Origin: Methylophilus sp. 13
GTDB lineage: Bacteria; Pseudomonadota; Gammaproteobacteria; Burkholderiales; Methylophilaceae
NCBI RefSeq assembly: GCF_015354335.1
Contig: NZ_JADKYR010000003.1
Location: 558,001-622,000 of the forward strand
DNA: 64,000 bases
Reading direction: 5' to 3'
The notes under the pieces were generated by a model. The model was not told the DNA's origin, ran no database searches, and was given only the letters and a program-made list of their open reading frames with translations. Below, piece by piece: positions 36,075-45,254 of this stretch. The position numbers and the translations under genes were made by a program. Numbering within the stretch: position 1 is the first letter of the stretch; each line of letters begins with the position of its first letter.

Positions 36075-36688
36075 GGCTGCACAGGCGACGGATTGGGAAA
36101 CACGTCAGGGAAATTAAACAGATGAAGCTCACATTGCGCATCAATCTGGACGAATGACGGCGTCACTGTCCAGACACAATGATGGACTTTAATCGCACCT
36201 GCATATTGTTTGGCCAACGCTTGTAACCATGCCAATATGTCTGCTTCATGCTTGACCGACCATGCGAGCTGTAGACGGCTAAGCATCACTTTGATGTCGG
36301 CTTGCTGGCCAGTGGATGCTTGCGGCAAACACAGGGCAAGGTCACAAGGAGTGGTCGGCAAGAACTCATAGCGTAGATGACTCAAGCCAGATGCCTGCTG
36401 CATTTCGGCAAGTGCCTTTTCCCATGCAGGCACATTCAAGGGCGACATCACCCCGATGTTTTGCCATTGCTCGCGAAGCGCCAAATAGGTAGCGATCTCT
36501 GCAGCAAAATGCTGCTGATAAGCCGCTTGTTGTTGCCGTTGCTGCCACTGTGCCTCTAGCTGAGACAAGACTTGTTCGGCTTCTTCACGTCTTTGATACT
36601 GCAACAGGGTACACACCACTAACAAGCTCATCACGCCTAACCAAAACAATAAGGTTTGTTTTAATGCCGCCCACACTTGCAGAACCAT
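36071..36688 (-). CDS. PilO/MshJ-like inner-membrane assembly protein
   Basis: This 205-residue protein has one transmembrane helix near the N-terminus (LLFWLGVMSLLVVCTLL). A coiled coil follows (EEAEQVLSQLEAQWQQRQQQ), then an alpha/beta domain, the typical PilO/GspM layout. I set the start at 36688, where the ATG overlaps the stop of the upstream gene (TGATG) and GGAGGGG lies just before. The open frame extends 60 codons further through sequence that belongs to the previous gene. It probably links the PilM/N-like protein to the secretin. Confidence 0.75.
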   Translation of the reverse strand: MVLQVWAALKQTLLFWLGVMSLLVVCTLLQYQRREEAEQVLSQLEAQWQQRQQQAAYQQHFAAEIATYLALREQWQNIGVMSPLNVPAWEKALAEMQQASGLSHLRYEFLPTTPCDLALCLPQASTGQQADIKVMLSRLQLAWSVKHEADILAWLQALAKQYAGAIKVHHCVWTVTPSFVQIDAQCELHLFNFPDVFPNPSPVQP

Positions 36689-38178
36689 CACCACCCCTCC
36701 TGTTGCACGGCTGCCCAAGTCAGCGTGAGCATCGGCTGCAAGCCCAGCATGGCTAGCGGATCTGTACTGCCCTGGCGACCATTCGTCGTGCTTTGCTGAC
36801 TGGAGTTCTCTGTTTGCAGCTGCTTGACTGATGGCAACTGATTTAAACGCTGCATCAACTGTTGCCATTCAAGTACGGCACGCGTGTGCTGACTTGTTTC
36901 TAATTGTTGAAAAGTCATTTTCAATGACTGAGTTTGATGCGCATCAGGGTCTGCTGATTCAGGAGGCTCTGCCTGCCATTCGAGTCGGATCAGTTGCCAA
37001 TCTCGCAAGCCAGTCAGCATCGGCTGCAAGTCATGCAAGGCTTGATCGGGCAATCGGGCGGAGGCGCTGATCGCTTGCATCGTGCGGGTTAAGGCATGAA
37101 TCGCTGGCAATTGTTCAGCGCGCAGTCCCCCGGCGAATGGCATCGCCTCTGGCTCATCAAGCTGTGCCTTCACCAGCCCGGCTTGCGTATGCAGTTGCTG
37201 AGTTGCCAGCGCATGGAAGCCGGCTAGCAGCGCCAATAGCAACGCAAGCCCTACGCCTGCCACGTGGATATTTCGTTGTAACCGCTTGAGTTTCTCTGGC
37301 AAGAGACTGGCCTCAGGGGCCAAGTTAGGGAGCGCCTGGTCTGCCAATATCGCATGCATGGCGACCCACTCGACCGCGCGGAGACCGGTAGGGAGCGAGC
37401 CTTGACCCACGGCCGCAATGAGCGCGGCCTCAGTCAGAGGTTGATATTGAAAAGGGGCGGGTAAGGTGAGCCTCTCAGCCTGCTGTATTTCTGCGATGAT
37501 GCAAAACACCGGCAGACTTGCAGATTCGGATAAGCCAAACTGGCTGACCAGCTCACGATGCAACTGAGTCAGCGCCGGGGTCACAGACGCCACATCCTGC
37601 ATCCCTTGTGTTGGCATTGAAAGGCGGCGCCTTAAACACAACCGTTGATGCTTGAAATAACTCAAGCACAGGGTCGTGTGCTCCGCGTGCACACAGATGC
37701 AATCACTCAGGCGTTGAGCGTTTGCAGGCAAGCAATATGGCAACAATATTGCTTGCGTATAAATGCCTTGCAGGCTGAGTGCTGCCGCTTGCAGCGCGGG
37801 CAAGCAGTGAGTCAGTGGTGGGGAAAACAGCCCGGCAAACAAAAAACGGTTTTCTAAACGGCTCGTCTTGATCGTTTCGAGTAGAAAGGCGGTATGCAAG
37901 CCTTGTGCATGTGGCCAAGCCGCCAGCTTGCGCTTGAGTAGTGCACGACCAGCCGCCCCTCGCACTACAGGCATCAGCTCAAGGTGATAGTGCTCCTCTG
38001 GCAGATTAGTTAACACCGCCACACGCGCGCCTGGGAAAGTTTGCATCCACCCTAACATGGCCGCTAGCCCTGCTTCATCCGGACCAAACGAACGCAGCTC
38101 GCAATACTGATTGCGCTTAAATAAGACCAGCCGCCATGCTTGCGCATCAATCAGGAGAATGAAGCGCTGGGCGGACAT
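36688..38178 (-). CDS. PilM/PilN-like (GspL/MshI-type) assembly protein
   Basis: This 496-residue protein seems to combine a cytoplasmic actin-like domain with a PilN-type membrane part. Residues 1 to about 300 read as a PilM/GspL-like domain (RFILLIDAQAWRLVLFKRN, then ARVAVLTNLPEEHYHLELMPV). A single helix near 308-328 (VAGVGLALLLALLAGFHALA) follows, then a periplasmic part with helices. This single-chain arrangement is like GspL or MshI rather than the separate pilM and pilN seen 15 kb to the right. It lies two bases downstream of the GspF-like gene. Confidence 0.72.
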   Translation of the reverse strand: MSAQRFILLIDAQAWRLVLFKRNQYCELRSFGPDEAGLAAMLGWMQTFPGARVAVLTNLPEEHYHLELMPVVRGAAGRALLKRKLAAWPHAQGLHTAFLLETIKTSRLENRFLFAGLFSPPLTHCLPALQAAALSLQGIYTQAILLPYCLPANAQRLSDCICVHAEHTTLCLSYFKHQRLCLRRRLSMPTQGMQDVASVTPALTQLHRELVSQFGLSESASLPVFCIIAEIQQAERLTLPAPFQYQPLTEAALIAAVGQGSLPTGLRAVEWVAMHAILADQALPNLAPEASLLPEKLKRLQRNIHVAGVGLALLLALLAGFHALATQQLHTQAGLVKAQLDEPEAMPFAGGLRAEQLPAIHALTRTMQAISASARLPDQALHDLQPMLTGLRDWQLIRLEWQAEPPESADPDAHQTQSLKMTFQQLETSQHTRAVLEWQQLMQRLNQLPSVKQLQTENSSQQSTTNGRQGSTDPLAMLGLQPMLTLTWAAVQQEGW

Positions 38179-38180
38179 CT

Positions 38181-39380
38181 TTAGTACCTGATGGTTGAAA
38201 AGCTGTCATAGACCGGCAACATGACGGCGGCCATCAAAAACAGCAACATCAACCCCAGTGAAATGGTCAGCGCGGGCTCCAACATGCGCAATAGCGACTG
38301 GATCCGCGCTTGCACGTCCCGGTCATAATAGTCAGCCAACTGAAACAACATGCGATCCAGTCCACCTGTGGTTTCACCCACCTTGAGCAGGTGTAGCATC
38401 AGTGGCGGAAACTGCCCGGTAGCCGCAAAGCTGGCGGTGAGGCTTTCACCGGCCTGTACGCGCGCAGACACATCCTCAAGTGCGCGGGCCATGACACGCT
38501 GCGTCAGCAAGGGCTGGCACCATTGCAATGCCTGTAACAGCGGAATCCCGGCCTGGTACATCAATCCAAGAAACCTGCACAGCCGCGTGATCACCCATGC
38601 TCTTAGCAAGCGGCCAAACACCGGCAATCGCAACATCATGCTATCCCATTTATAAGCCCATTTTTCCGAGTGCCGCACGATTAGAGTCACACTCACCAGG
38701 GACAGCAATATCGCCAATAGCAGATAAGCCCCATAGTGCATGACACCCTCTGACAGGGCTAACAAACATCGTGTACTCCATGGCAGAGACTGCCCCAGGC
38801 TTTGCAAAAAACCTGCCATTTGCGGCACCAGAAAGGTCAGCATCACGTATGCGGCAATCATCACCATCACGCATAACACAGCGGGATAGCTCAGTCCCCG
38901 CTTGATTTGCGCACTCAGCTCAAATTGCCACGTGAGGGTGGCCTTCAATTGGCCAAATGTTTCAGGGAGCTGACCCGTCCGTTCACCAGCATTGACCAGT
39001 TGATAAAACAAGGCTGGGAAGACCTTGGGCTGCGCTTGCAACGCTTGTGAAAGTAATTTGCCCGCCTCAAGATCGCGCAACAAACCACGTAAGGCCTCGG
39101 CCATCACCGCCTGTTCGGCTTGTTCTGCCGAGACCGCAATGGCCTGACAGAGAGGCAAGCCGGCTTGCAATAGCTGCTCCAGCTGCACACAAAACACGAT
39201 CAACATTTTGGGGTGCACGCGTGGCTGTCGCCAGCGCAATGGCTCACCCAGCTTCACCGTCAGCAATTCCAAGCCTTGCTGCTGCAGGGATGCAGCCAGC
39301 GCCTCTTCAGAGTCGGAGGTGCCATAGCCCCGTGTTAAGTGGCCCGTCTTATCAATCGCGGTGTATCGGTAGCTTGTCAT
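38181..39380 (-). CDS. Type II secretion/type IV pilus inner-membrane platform protein (GspF/PilC/MshG)
   Basis: This 399-residue protein has two GspF domains of four-helix bundles, each followed by membrane helices. The repeats are seen as LEQLLQAGLPLCQAIA near the N-terminus and LGLMYQAGIPLLQALQWC in the second half, the usual F-domain signature. Three long hydrophobic segments (VLCVMVMIAAYVMLTFLVP, YLLLAILLSLVSVTLIV and the C-terminal LTISLGLMLLFLMAAVML) anchor it. It is the rotor or platform on which the ATPase acts. It lies four bases from the ATPase gene. Confidence 0.94.
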   Translation of the reverse strand: MTSYRYTAIDKTGHLTRGYGTSDSEEALAASLQQQGLELLTVKLGEPLRWRQPRVHPKMLIVFCVQLEQLLQAGLPLCQAIAVSAEQAEQAVMAEALRGLLRDLEAGKLLSQALQAQPKVFPALFYQLVNAGERTGQLPETFGQLKATLTWQFELSAQIKRGLSYPAVLCVMVMIAAYVMLTFLVPQMAGFLQSLGQSLPWSTRCLLALSEGVMHYGAYLLLAILLSLVSVTLIVRHSEKWAYKWDSMMLRLPVFGRLLRAWVITRLCRFLGLMYQAGIPLLQALQWCQPLLTQRVMARALEDVSARVQAGESLTASFAATGQFPPLMLHLLKVGETTGGLDRMLFQLADYYDRDVQARIQSLLRMLEPALTISLGLMLLFLMAAVMLPVYDSFSTIRY

Positions 39381-39384
39381 CGTT

Positions 39385-41097
39385 TTAAACAGGCCTGCTT
39401 ACATCCAGCACATTGGCCTCAAGCACACTTAAATCGACCACTCTTTTTAATTCTTGCAGACTAGTTTCGCCTGCCATCACTAATCGCACCCCCTCCTCGG
39501 CCAGCGTGGTGTAACCATATGATCGTGCGTTCTGCTGTAACCTTGGCAGCGAGAGTGGCGTGAGCGCCTCCTCCAAGCCAGAATGCATGGACAAAATTTC
39601 CATCACCACAGTCCGGCCTTGATAACCACTTTGTCGACAATGCTGACAACCAACCGCTTCAAAACACGTGAAACTTTCAGGAATGCACGCTGAATCGATG
39701 TATTGAAACATGGCTAAAAGGTGTGGGTCCGGGGAAGCTTGGCGCTTGCAGTGTTGACATAAGCGTCGCAATAAGCGCTGGGCAATCACCCCAACTAGGC
39801 AACCGGCCAGGGTATGCGGCTGAATCCCCAAATCCTGCAAGCGTAAAAAGGCAGCTGCAGCATGATTGGTATGCAAGGTGGTCATCACCAGATGTCCGGT
39901 CATGGCGGCGCGCACCGCCATAGCGGCCGTGGCTTCATCTCTGACCTCGCCAATCAGCATAATGTCGGGGTCTTGTCGCAAAATGGCGCGCACACCAGTG
40001 ACAAAATCCACCTTATTGGCTTCGTTGACGGAGGTTTGCCGCATTAAATGGTGCGGATACTCAACCGGATCTTCCAGGGTCATGATATTCACCCCGGTCT
40101 GATTGAGATGCCCAAGCATGGAATAAAGCGTAGTGGTTTTACCGCTCCCGGTCGGGCCCGTCACGATTAACAAGCCCTCCGGTTTTGCCAGCATGGCTTT
40201 TAAAGACGCCAACTGCGCGCAGCGTATACCCATCTGCGACAGCGGAATAATGGATTTATGCCTGTCCAGCACGCGCAGCACCAAGTTTTCACCATGCAGG
40301 GTAGGATGACTGGAGACCCTGAAATCGACCTCGCGCCCGCACAAGAACAGATTCACGCGGCCGTCTTGCGGCATACGCTGCTCAGCGATATCCATGCCAG
40401 CCAAGACTTTGAGGCGCACACACATGGCGGGCCAATAGCGATCGTGCAAACAGCGGATCTGCCAAAGCACACCATCAATGCGGTAGCGTATCCTGACAAA
40501 CGCCTGTTCAGGCTCGAAGTGGATATCCGAGGCGCCTTGTTTGACGGCATCGACCAAGATGGCATCCACCAGCCGGATCACGGGATGAGAGGCGGAAGCC
40601 ACCGGCGAAAGACTAACTGCAGCCTCTTGCTGCTCGATTTCCTGCAACAAGCGCTCTAGCGACAGGCTATGTCCATAACACCGATCCAGCGCCTGCTCTA
40701 TCTGGACTTCGGTCGCCAGAACAGGCGTCAGTGTAATGCCACCACCTAATAAATGTTTCAGTGCTTCAATCGCGTGTGCGTTCTGGTGATCCTGTACCGC
40801 AATCCGCAACGATTGCTGATCTGGTGTCAGATCAAGCGGTAACAAGCGATGTTGCCTGGCAAAGGTTTCTGGCACTTTGGCGATCCACGCCGGGTCGGGC
40901 ATCACATACTGCAAATCCATACTCTCTTGCACATGCAGCTGTGCCAGCACGTCTCTCACCATGGCGTCGGTGACAAAGTGCAGCCTGACCAACTGCTGGC
41001 CAAGCAACAATTGCTGCTTGCGTTGCTCGATCAGTGCGATATCAAGCTGATCCGAAGTAATCATGCCTTTCGTCAGCATCCACTCTCCGATCCGCAT
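39385..41097 (-). CDS. Assembly ATPase GspE/PilB/MshE
   Basis: This 570-residue hexameric ATPase drives fibre extension. The N-terminal 150 residues are an MshEN-type domain (possible c-di-GMP binding, by family), and a GGDEF cyclase gene lies 2.7 kb upstream. The P-loop is at 314-321 (GPTGSGKT), the Asp/His boxes read ILRQDPDIMLIGEVRDE and TTLHTNHA, and the zinc tetracysteine is CQHC with a second CQHC. The start at 41097 overlaps the upstream stop (TGATG); the open frame goes on 26 codons before it without support. Confidence 0.95.
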   Translation of the reverse strand: MRIGEWMLTKGMITSDQLDIALIEQRKQQLLLGQQLVRLHFVTDAMVRDVLAQLHVQESMDLQYVMPDPAWIAKVPETFARQHRLLPLDLTPDQQSLRIAVQDHQNAHAIEALKHLLGGGITLTPVLATEVQIEQALDRCYGHSLSLERLLQEIEQQEAAVSLSPVASASHPVIRLVDAILVDAVKQGASDIHFEPEQAFVRIRYRIDGVLWQIRCLHDRYWPAMCVRLKVLAGMDIAEQRMPQDGRVNLFLCGREVDFRVSSHPTLHGENLVLRVLDRHKSIIPLSQMGIRCAQLASLKAMLAKPEGLLIVTGPTGSGKTTTLYSMLGHLNQTGVNIMTLEDPVEYPHHLMRQTSVNEANKVDFVTGVRAILRQDPDIMLIGEVRDEATAAMAVRAAMTGHLVMTTLHTNHAAAAFLRLQDLGIQPHTLAGCLVGVIAQRLLRRLCQHCKRQASPDPHLLAMFQYIDSACIPESFTCFEAVGCQHCRQSGYQGRTVVMEILSMHSGLEEALTPLSLPRLQQNARSYGYTTLAEEGVRLVMAGETSLQELKRVVDLSVLEANVLDVSRPV

Positions 41098-41807
41098 CAC
41101 TCTTGCTCCAGTAGTTGCGCAAATAAAGCAGCATTGGCTTCGACCCCTGGCATCAGTTGCCGAACGCGCAGCCAATAGTGCTCGTATTGCGCCTGATCAC
41201 CCAGCCGTTGGCTGATATAAAGCATGCCGACTAAAGCCTCGAGTTGATGCGGATCTTGCGCCAACAGTTGCGCATAAAGAGGCTGCGCATTTTGCAGTTT
41301 CTCCTGTTGTAATGCCGTACGCGCCTGCGCCAGAAGACTGATGGAGGACAAGGTCGGCAATGGTCCACGCTGTACCTGCATGACCCAACGAGGCGGGTTA
41401 TTTTGACGGAGTGAGGGTGATGGGCTCTGCGCAGGCTCACTCTGACTGGGTGTGGCTACGGAAGGTTGCTCAGCTTTTGCTGGCGCATGCAAAGCAAATA
41501 CGCTAGGTTCCTCCTGCAATCGATACTTTTGCTCACCGATTGGTGACGGCTTAACCGGAGTGACGAATGGCTTTGCATCTACCCATCTGGGCGCAGCATG
41601 ATGGTCCGGCGCGGATGCCGCTGAAAAGATATCCCAGCCTTGTCGCACTACGCAGCAAGACGCAATGATCAGCATCAGCCACAACAATCCCATGATACGC
41701 CGCTCAAGCTGCTGCCAATCGGTGATCATCAGCGATTTTGCATATGCATTTTTATTTAAGCGCAAGGGGCGTTTTGAATCAGCCAGCCATGCTCGAACAT
41801 CCATCAT
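41097..41807 (-). CDS. TPR protein of the fibre operon (MshN/GspB-like)
   Basis: This 236-residue protein has a short cytoplasmic N-terminus, one transmembrane helix near 38-55 (IMGLLWLMLIIASCCVV), a Pro/Ser-rich linker, and C-terminal TPR-like helices (SISLLAQARTALQQEKLQNAQPLYAQLLAQDPHQLEALVGMLYISQ in part; the key repeat is LQNAQPLYAQLLAQDPHQ). MshN and GspB-type proteins occupy this place next to the secretin and help it assemble or bind peptidoglycan. Overlaps of 4 bases with the secretin and 1 with the ATPase tie it to the operon. Confidence 0.75.
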   Translation of the reverse strand: MMDVRAWLADSKRPLRLNKNAYAKSLMITDWQQLERRIMGLLWLMLIIASCCVVRQGWDIFSAASAPDHHAAPRWVDAKPFVTPVKPSPIGEQKYRLQEEPSVFALHAPAKAEQPSVATPSQSEPAQSPSPSLRQNNPPRWVMQVQRGPLPTLSSISLLAQARTALQQEKLQNAQPLYAQLLAQDPHQLEALVGMLYISQRLGDQAQYEHYWLRVRQLMPGVEANAALFAQLLEQE

Positions 41808-43726
41808 GATGGCTCCTCGACATTCATTTCAAATGCATCAGCAGGCAAAGCGTCTGGCAGCAAGGGTTGAAACGATCGCAAATCGCCCGTGTTAACATCG
41901 GCCCGACCAATCACAGTGGGCCGCAAAAACACAATCAGCTCGGTCTTTTTGGCGGCCTGATTTTTGCCAATAAATGCCTGACCGATGACAGGCAGTCGCG
42001 AGAGGCCAGGCACGCGGTCACTAAATTCACGCTGATCATCCTGCATCAGGCCGCCTAAAACAGCGATATGGCCGCTGGCAACATTGAGCACAGACTCCAT
42101 TTCCCTTACCTGGATTTCGGGCACGCTACTCACAATCCGACTGCTGCCACTGCCTAATTGCGGATTGGGGTCTTCGACATAGCGCAGCACCTTGGACACC
42201 GTCGGCCTGACATTTAAATTGACGCGCTGGCGACTATTGATTTGTGCCGTGACAGCCATGACCAAGCCTACCGGCACCGTATTGGCCGTGGTCGTCACTG
42301 CTTGCAAATTAGCACCGCTATTACTACTGCTTTGCGAAATTTGCGACTGGATGGTGAAGTAGACCAAGTTATCGACCACCTTGAGAATGGCCGTCTGATT
42401 ATTGAGCACCATGAGCTTGGGACTGGAGAGGACACGCGTTTTGCCAAACTGCTCAAGCAAGGTGACACTGGCACTTAAATTACCAAAGCGGCTGAGAGGA
42501 TTTAAGTAGCTCAACATAAACGCCACGTTGCCATTGTTCTGGCCCAAGGCATTTTTACTGTTATTGCTCTCCCACTGACCAGTGGTGCGGTTAAACTGGG
42601 CCGCATCGCTGCCCAAAGATTGCGAAAGCAGCCAGCCCCGTTGTTGCGCCGAGGCTGACAGGCGACTCCAGTCTATGCCCATCTGAAAACTTTTATTCAG
42701 CTCAACTTCTACAATGGTAGCTTCAATCAAGACCTGCCTGGCGGCAACCTGCATCACAGATTCCAGATAGGCTTTGACTTGCGCCTGCTGACTCTGCGAG
42801 GCACGTATGGTCAAGATGCCGGTTTCGGCGTTTGCAATCAGTTTGGAAGCCCGCCAACGGCGTTGCGCTTGCTGCGACTTTTCTTGCAATGGTGATGGTA
42901 AGACGGATTCTGCTGTGGTTTTGAGTTCACTGACTGCGGCGCTACCTGGCGCGCTATCAGTACCGCTCGCTGGCATGATCACGGTTGCGGGCAGGTGATC
43001 CATCACTTCTGCCCGTGCACTACCGGCTTTATCCGTTTCATCCAGCAGAAGCTGTACATTGTCTACCACGCTCTCCCACAGGTGATAGCGGGATTGAGAG
43101 GTGACTGCGGTTCTGGAACTATTACTACTGCCGCCTTGTGCCGGCAATGCTTGCACCTGCGCATTACTGTTACCGGCTGCGGCCATGCCGCCACGGCCAG
43201 CGCCATTGATTTCACTGGCCACGCCAATATAGCCATAGGTATCGCGGCTCATGTTCACATAATTGAGTTTGTAGCTACGAATCACCGGCGTGTCCGGTGT
43301 CACCAGCCACACCCCGTCTGACCATTCATAATACATATCGACTTGCCTGGCCATGCGCGCAAGAATCGCGTGCACCGACTGTTGCTGCGCATTTAAAGTG
43401 ACTTTACCGATCAAGGCCGGATGCACATCAAAATTCAGGCCGCTTTCTTGAGCCATGGCAAACAGGACCTCCTGCACGGGGGCTTCGCGGACGACCAGAT
43501 TGATCAAGATGGTGGGGATGGCCGACTTGAGCGCGGGGGGCTTGATGGCTGGGGTAGAAACAATGTCTGCCGTTTCAATTTCCGGGAAGCTAGCCGAACC
43601 GTTGTCGGCCTGAGGGGTTGAAGGGGTTGAGGGTAAATGCAACTGCGCATGCGTAGCGCTGCCCGGGGGCTGGCTTTTACAGGCAGCGAGTCCAATCACC
43701 AACCACAGGATGAGCGCAATACGCAT
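41804..43726 (-). CDS. Secretin of the MSHA/type II-like fibre (MshL-like)
   Basis: This 640-residue outer-membrane secretin has a lipobox (IGLAACKS), so it can be lipidated and carry its own piloting. N-domain segments read INLVVREAPVQEVLFAMAQES and LIEATIVEVELNKSFQMGIDW. The C-terminal secretin domain ends with AVLGGLMQDDQREFSDRVPGLSRLPVIGQAFIGK (pieces AVLGGLMQDD and LSRLPVIGQAF), the conserved PilQ/GspD/MshL motif. The start at 43726 follows GGAGGGGG; an ATG nine codons upstream has no site. It is the first gene of an eight-gene minus-strand unit. Its promoter is listed separately. Confidence 0.94.
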   Translation of the reverse strand: MRIALILWLVIGLAACKSQPPGSATHAQLHLPSTPSTPQADNGSASFPEIETADIVSTPAIKPPALKSAIPTILINLVVREAPVQEVLFAMAQESGLNFDVHPALIGKVTLNAQQQSVHAILARMARQVDMYYEWSDGVWLVTPDTPVIRSYKLNYVNMSRDTYGYIGVASEINGAGRGGMAAAGNSNAQVQALPAQGGSSNSSRTAVTSQSRYHLWESVVDNVQLLLDETDKAGSARAEVMDHLPATVIMPASGTDSAPGSAAVSELKTTAESVLPSPLQEKSQQAQRRWRASKLIANAETGILTIRASQSQQAQVKAYLESVMQVAARQVLIEATIVEVELNKSFQMGIDWSRLSASAQQRGWLLSQSLGSDAAQFNRTTGQWESNNSKNALGQNNGNVAFMLSYLNPLSRFGNLSASVTLLEQFGKTRVLSSPKLMVLNNQTAILKVVDNLVYFTIQSQISQSSSNSGANLQAVTTTANTVPVGLVMAVTAQINSRQRVNLNVRPTVSKVLRYVEDPNPQLGSGSSRIVSSVPEIQVREMESVLNVASGHIAVLGGLMQDDQREFSDRVPGLSRLPVIGQAFIGKNQAAKKTELIVFLRPTVIGRADVNTGDLRSFQPLLPDALPADAFEMNVEEPS

Positions 43727-43764
43727 CAACCCCCTCCAAATGATTATTGACATTTTTTAACATA

Positions 43765-43793
43765 TATTAAATATAAGCAATGTTAACTGTCAA
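43765..43793 (-). promoter_or_regulatory. Sigma-70 promoter of the fibre operon, with an inverted repeat
   Basis: On the minus strand TTGACA (43793-43788), a 17-base spacer and TTAATA (43770-43765) form a near-consensus promoter. Transcription would start near 43758, 32 bases before the secretin ATG. The inverted repeat TTAACAT (43757-43763) and ATGTTAA (43780-43786) spans the -10 region and could be an operator. Confidence 0.7.
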
Positions 43794-43835
43794 TCCATCC
43801 GGCGCAATCTGGTCAACCAGTGCGAGAGAGGGCGT

Positions 43836-44867
43836 TTAAAAAAGCTCGATTTCGCCGCTAATGATGCTGTAGTTGAGTAAGCCTTGCTCAACCAGGGATT
43901 CGTAGCAGCAGACCTGGTCTCTGCCATGCTCTTTGGCATAATAGAGTGCTTCATCTGCCCGCTCTAGCACAGTGTTCGGCAGCAAATGCGGTGACATTTT
44001 GGAATAACCGATACTGATGGTAACTCGCCCGACTTGCGGGAAACGATATTCAGCAAGGGCTTGCTGGAAGCGCTCTAGCAGCATGACGATGTCATCTTTA
44101 TCAGCACATGAAAATACGCCCACAAATTCTTCACCACCAAAGCGGAACAGCAAATCGCCATCACGAAAGGTTTCCTGCATGAGGCGGGATAAAAGCAGTA
44201 ACACTTCATCACCAATCAAATGACCATAGCTGTCATTGATCTTTTTAAAGAAATCGATATCAAAAATCACCAGATAATGGTGTAACGGAAACCGGAATTC
44301 TGGCTTGTAGTCATTGAGCAAAATCTTGCTCACACACTTATCAAAGGTTTTGCGGTTAAGCAACCCAGTCAGTGCATCCCGCTCGTTTTCAATAATCAAG
44401 CCGGCATAGTGATTAAATACCTGCAAACATTGTTCGACCAGCGCGATCGCTTCTGCGGTTAACTGCGCATGCTGAATCAACAGTATGGCATTTTTATGGG
44501 CAACACTTTGTTTTAGCGGAAAAATGTGCAACTTGCCCGCTGCAGTGTCCAGGCAAACAGATTGCCGAGTTTCCTGATCCAGGTAATTTAAAAGCAACGC
44601 ATAAACATCGCTAGGCCACGCTTCAAAAGCAGGATCCATCTCATCTTGAGAGTCCATCACCGAGACCAACTGCCGACGCGACAATACCTGCATCCGGATC
44701 GGCTTTTCCTCAGCAGCAAAAATACACATCCAGTGCTGCATCAACGAGAGTAGCGCTGGATCCAATGCAAGGCTCTCCCTGACCTGTGTCAGGCCGATCA
44801 GGCTTTGCATAAATTTTTTCAAATTTAAATGACTAGGCATGTGTTCGACAGATGTTGTTTCGAACAC
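43836..44867 (-). CDS. Diguanylate cyclase (GGDEF domain)
   Basis: This 343-residue cytoplasmic enzyme makes c-di-GMP. The C-terminal domain has the start motif DALTGLLN (164-171), the signature GGEEF at 244-248, and an inhibitory I-site RDGD (235-238) five residues before it, so it should be feedback-controlled. Residues 1-160 are a GAF-like or unknown sensor without membrane helices. The start is uncertain: GTG at 44867 or ATG at 44840, neither with a good ribosome site. It lies directly before the fibre operon, suggesting c-di-GMP control of that fibre. Confidence 0.93.
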   Translation of the reverse strand: MFETTSVEHMPSHLNLKKFMQSLIGLTQVRESLALDPALLSLMQHWMCIFAAEEKPIRMQVLSRRQLVSVMDSQDEMDPAFEAWPSDVYALLLNYLDQETRQSVCLDTAAGKLHIFPLKQSVAHKNAILLIQHAQLTAEAIALVEQCLQVFNHYAGLIIENERDALTGLLNRKTFDKCVSKILLNDYKPEFRFPLHHYLVIFDIDFFKKINDSYGHLIGDEVLLLLSRLMQETFRDGDLLFRFGGEEFVGVFSCADKDDIVMLLERFQQALAEYRFPQVGRVTISIGYSKMSPHLLPNTVLERADEALYYAKEHGRDQVCCYESLVEQGLLNYSIISGEIELF

Positions 44868-44952
44868 TTTAACAAAGGGAAGAATGATTCTTAATTAGGA
44901 AAAGAACCGATTTGTAGGACTAAATTGTGAGGTTGAAGCAGAAAAGTGAAAA

Positions 44953-45029
44953 TGGGGTGGCTAATCGGGCTCGAACCGACGACAACCGGAATCACAATCC
45001 GGGGCTCTACCAACTGAGCTATAGCCACC
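44953..45029 (-). tRNA. tRNA-His (anticodon GTG)
   Basis: The minus strand folds into a cloverleaf. It has an acceptor stem GTGGCTA/TAGCCAC with the extra 5' G typical of tRNA-His, an anticodon loop with GTG between CCGGATT and ATTCCGG arms, a T arm with TTCGAGC, and an encoded CCA. It is the last gene of a three-tRNA unit. Confidence 0.96.
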
Positions 45030-45053
45030 ACTGAGAGAAATTGGCTGAAATTT

Positions 45054-45130
45054 TGGCCTGCCCGACAGGAATCGAACCTGTAACCCCCAGCTTAGAAGGC
45101 TGGTGCTCTATCCAGTTGAGCTACGAGCAG
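45054..45130 (-). tRNA. tRNA-Arg (anticodon TCT)
   Basis: The acceptor stem is CTGCTCG paired with CGGGCAG (one G-U), the anticodon loop is CTTCTAA, the T loop is TTCGATT, and CCA is encoded. It lies between the Pro and His tRNA genes and belongs to the same transcript. Confidence 0.95.
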
Positions 45131-45169
45131 ATAAAGTAGTTACATGCCGATCAGGCAATCCAGAGAAAC

Positions 45170-45246
45170 TGGTCGGCGTGGAGAGATTCGAACTCCCGAC
45201 ATCCTGCTCCCAAAGCAGGCGCGCTACCAGACTACGCTACACGCCG
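45170..45246 (-). tRNA. tRNA-Pro (anticodon TGG)
   Basis: The acceptor stem CGGCGTG pairs with the 3' CACGCCG, the anticodon loop TTTGGGA gives TGG, the T loop is TTCGAAT, and CCA is encoded. It is the first gene of the tRNA unit, directly after its promoter. Confidence 0.95.
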
Positions 45247-45254
45247 AAAGCAGA

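Noticed and set aside
36689-36868. 60-codon N-terminal extension of the PilO-like protein
   Set aside because: It reads out of frame through the end of the upstream gene; the TGATG overlap and GGAGGGG site fix the start at 36688.
40641-41060. Weak second GGDEF- or GAF-like reading near the ATPase N-terminus
   Set aside because: The sequence fits an MshEN-type domain of the ATPase and shows no cyclase motif.
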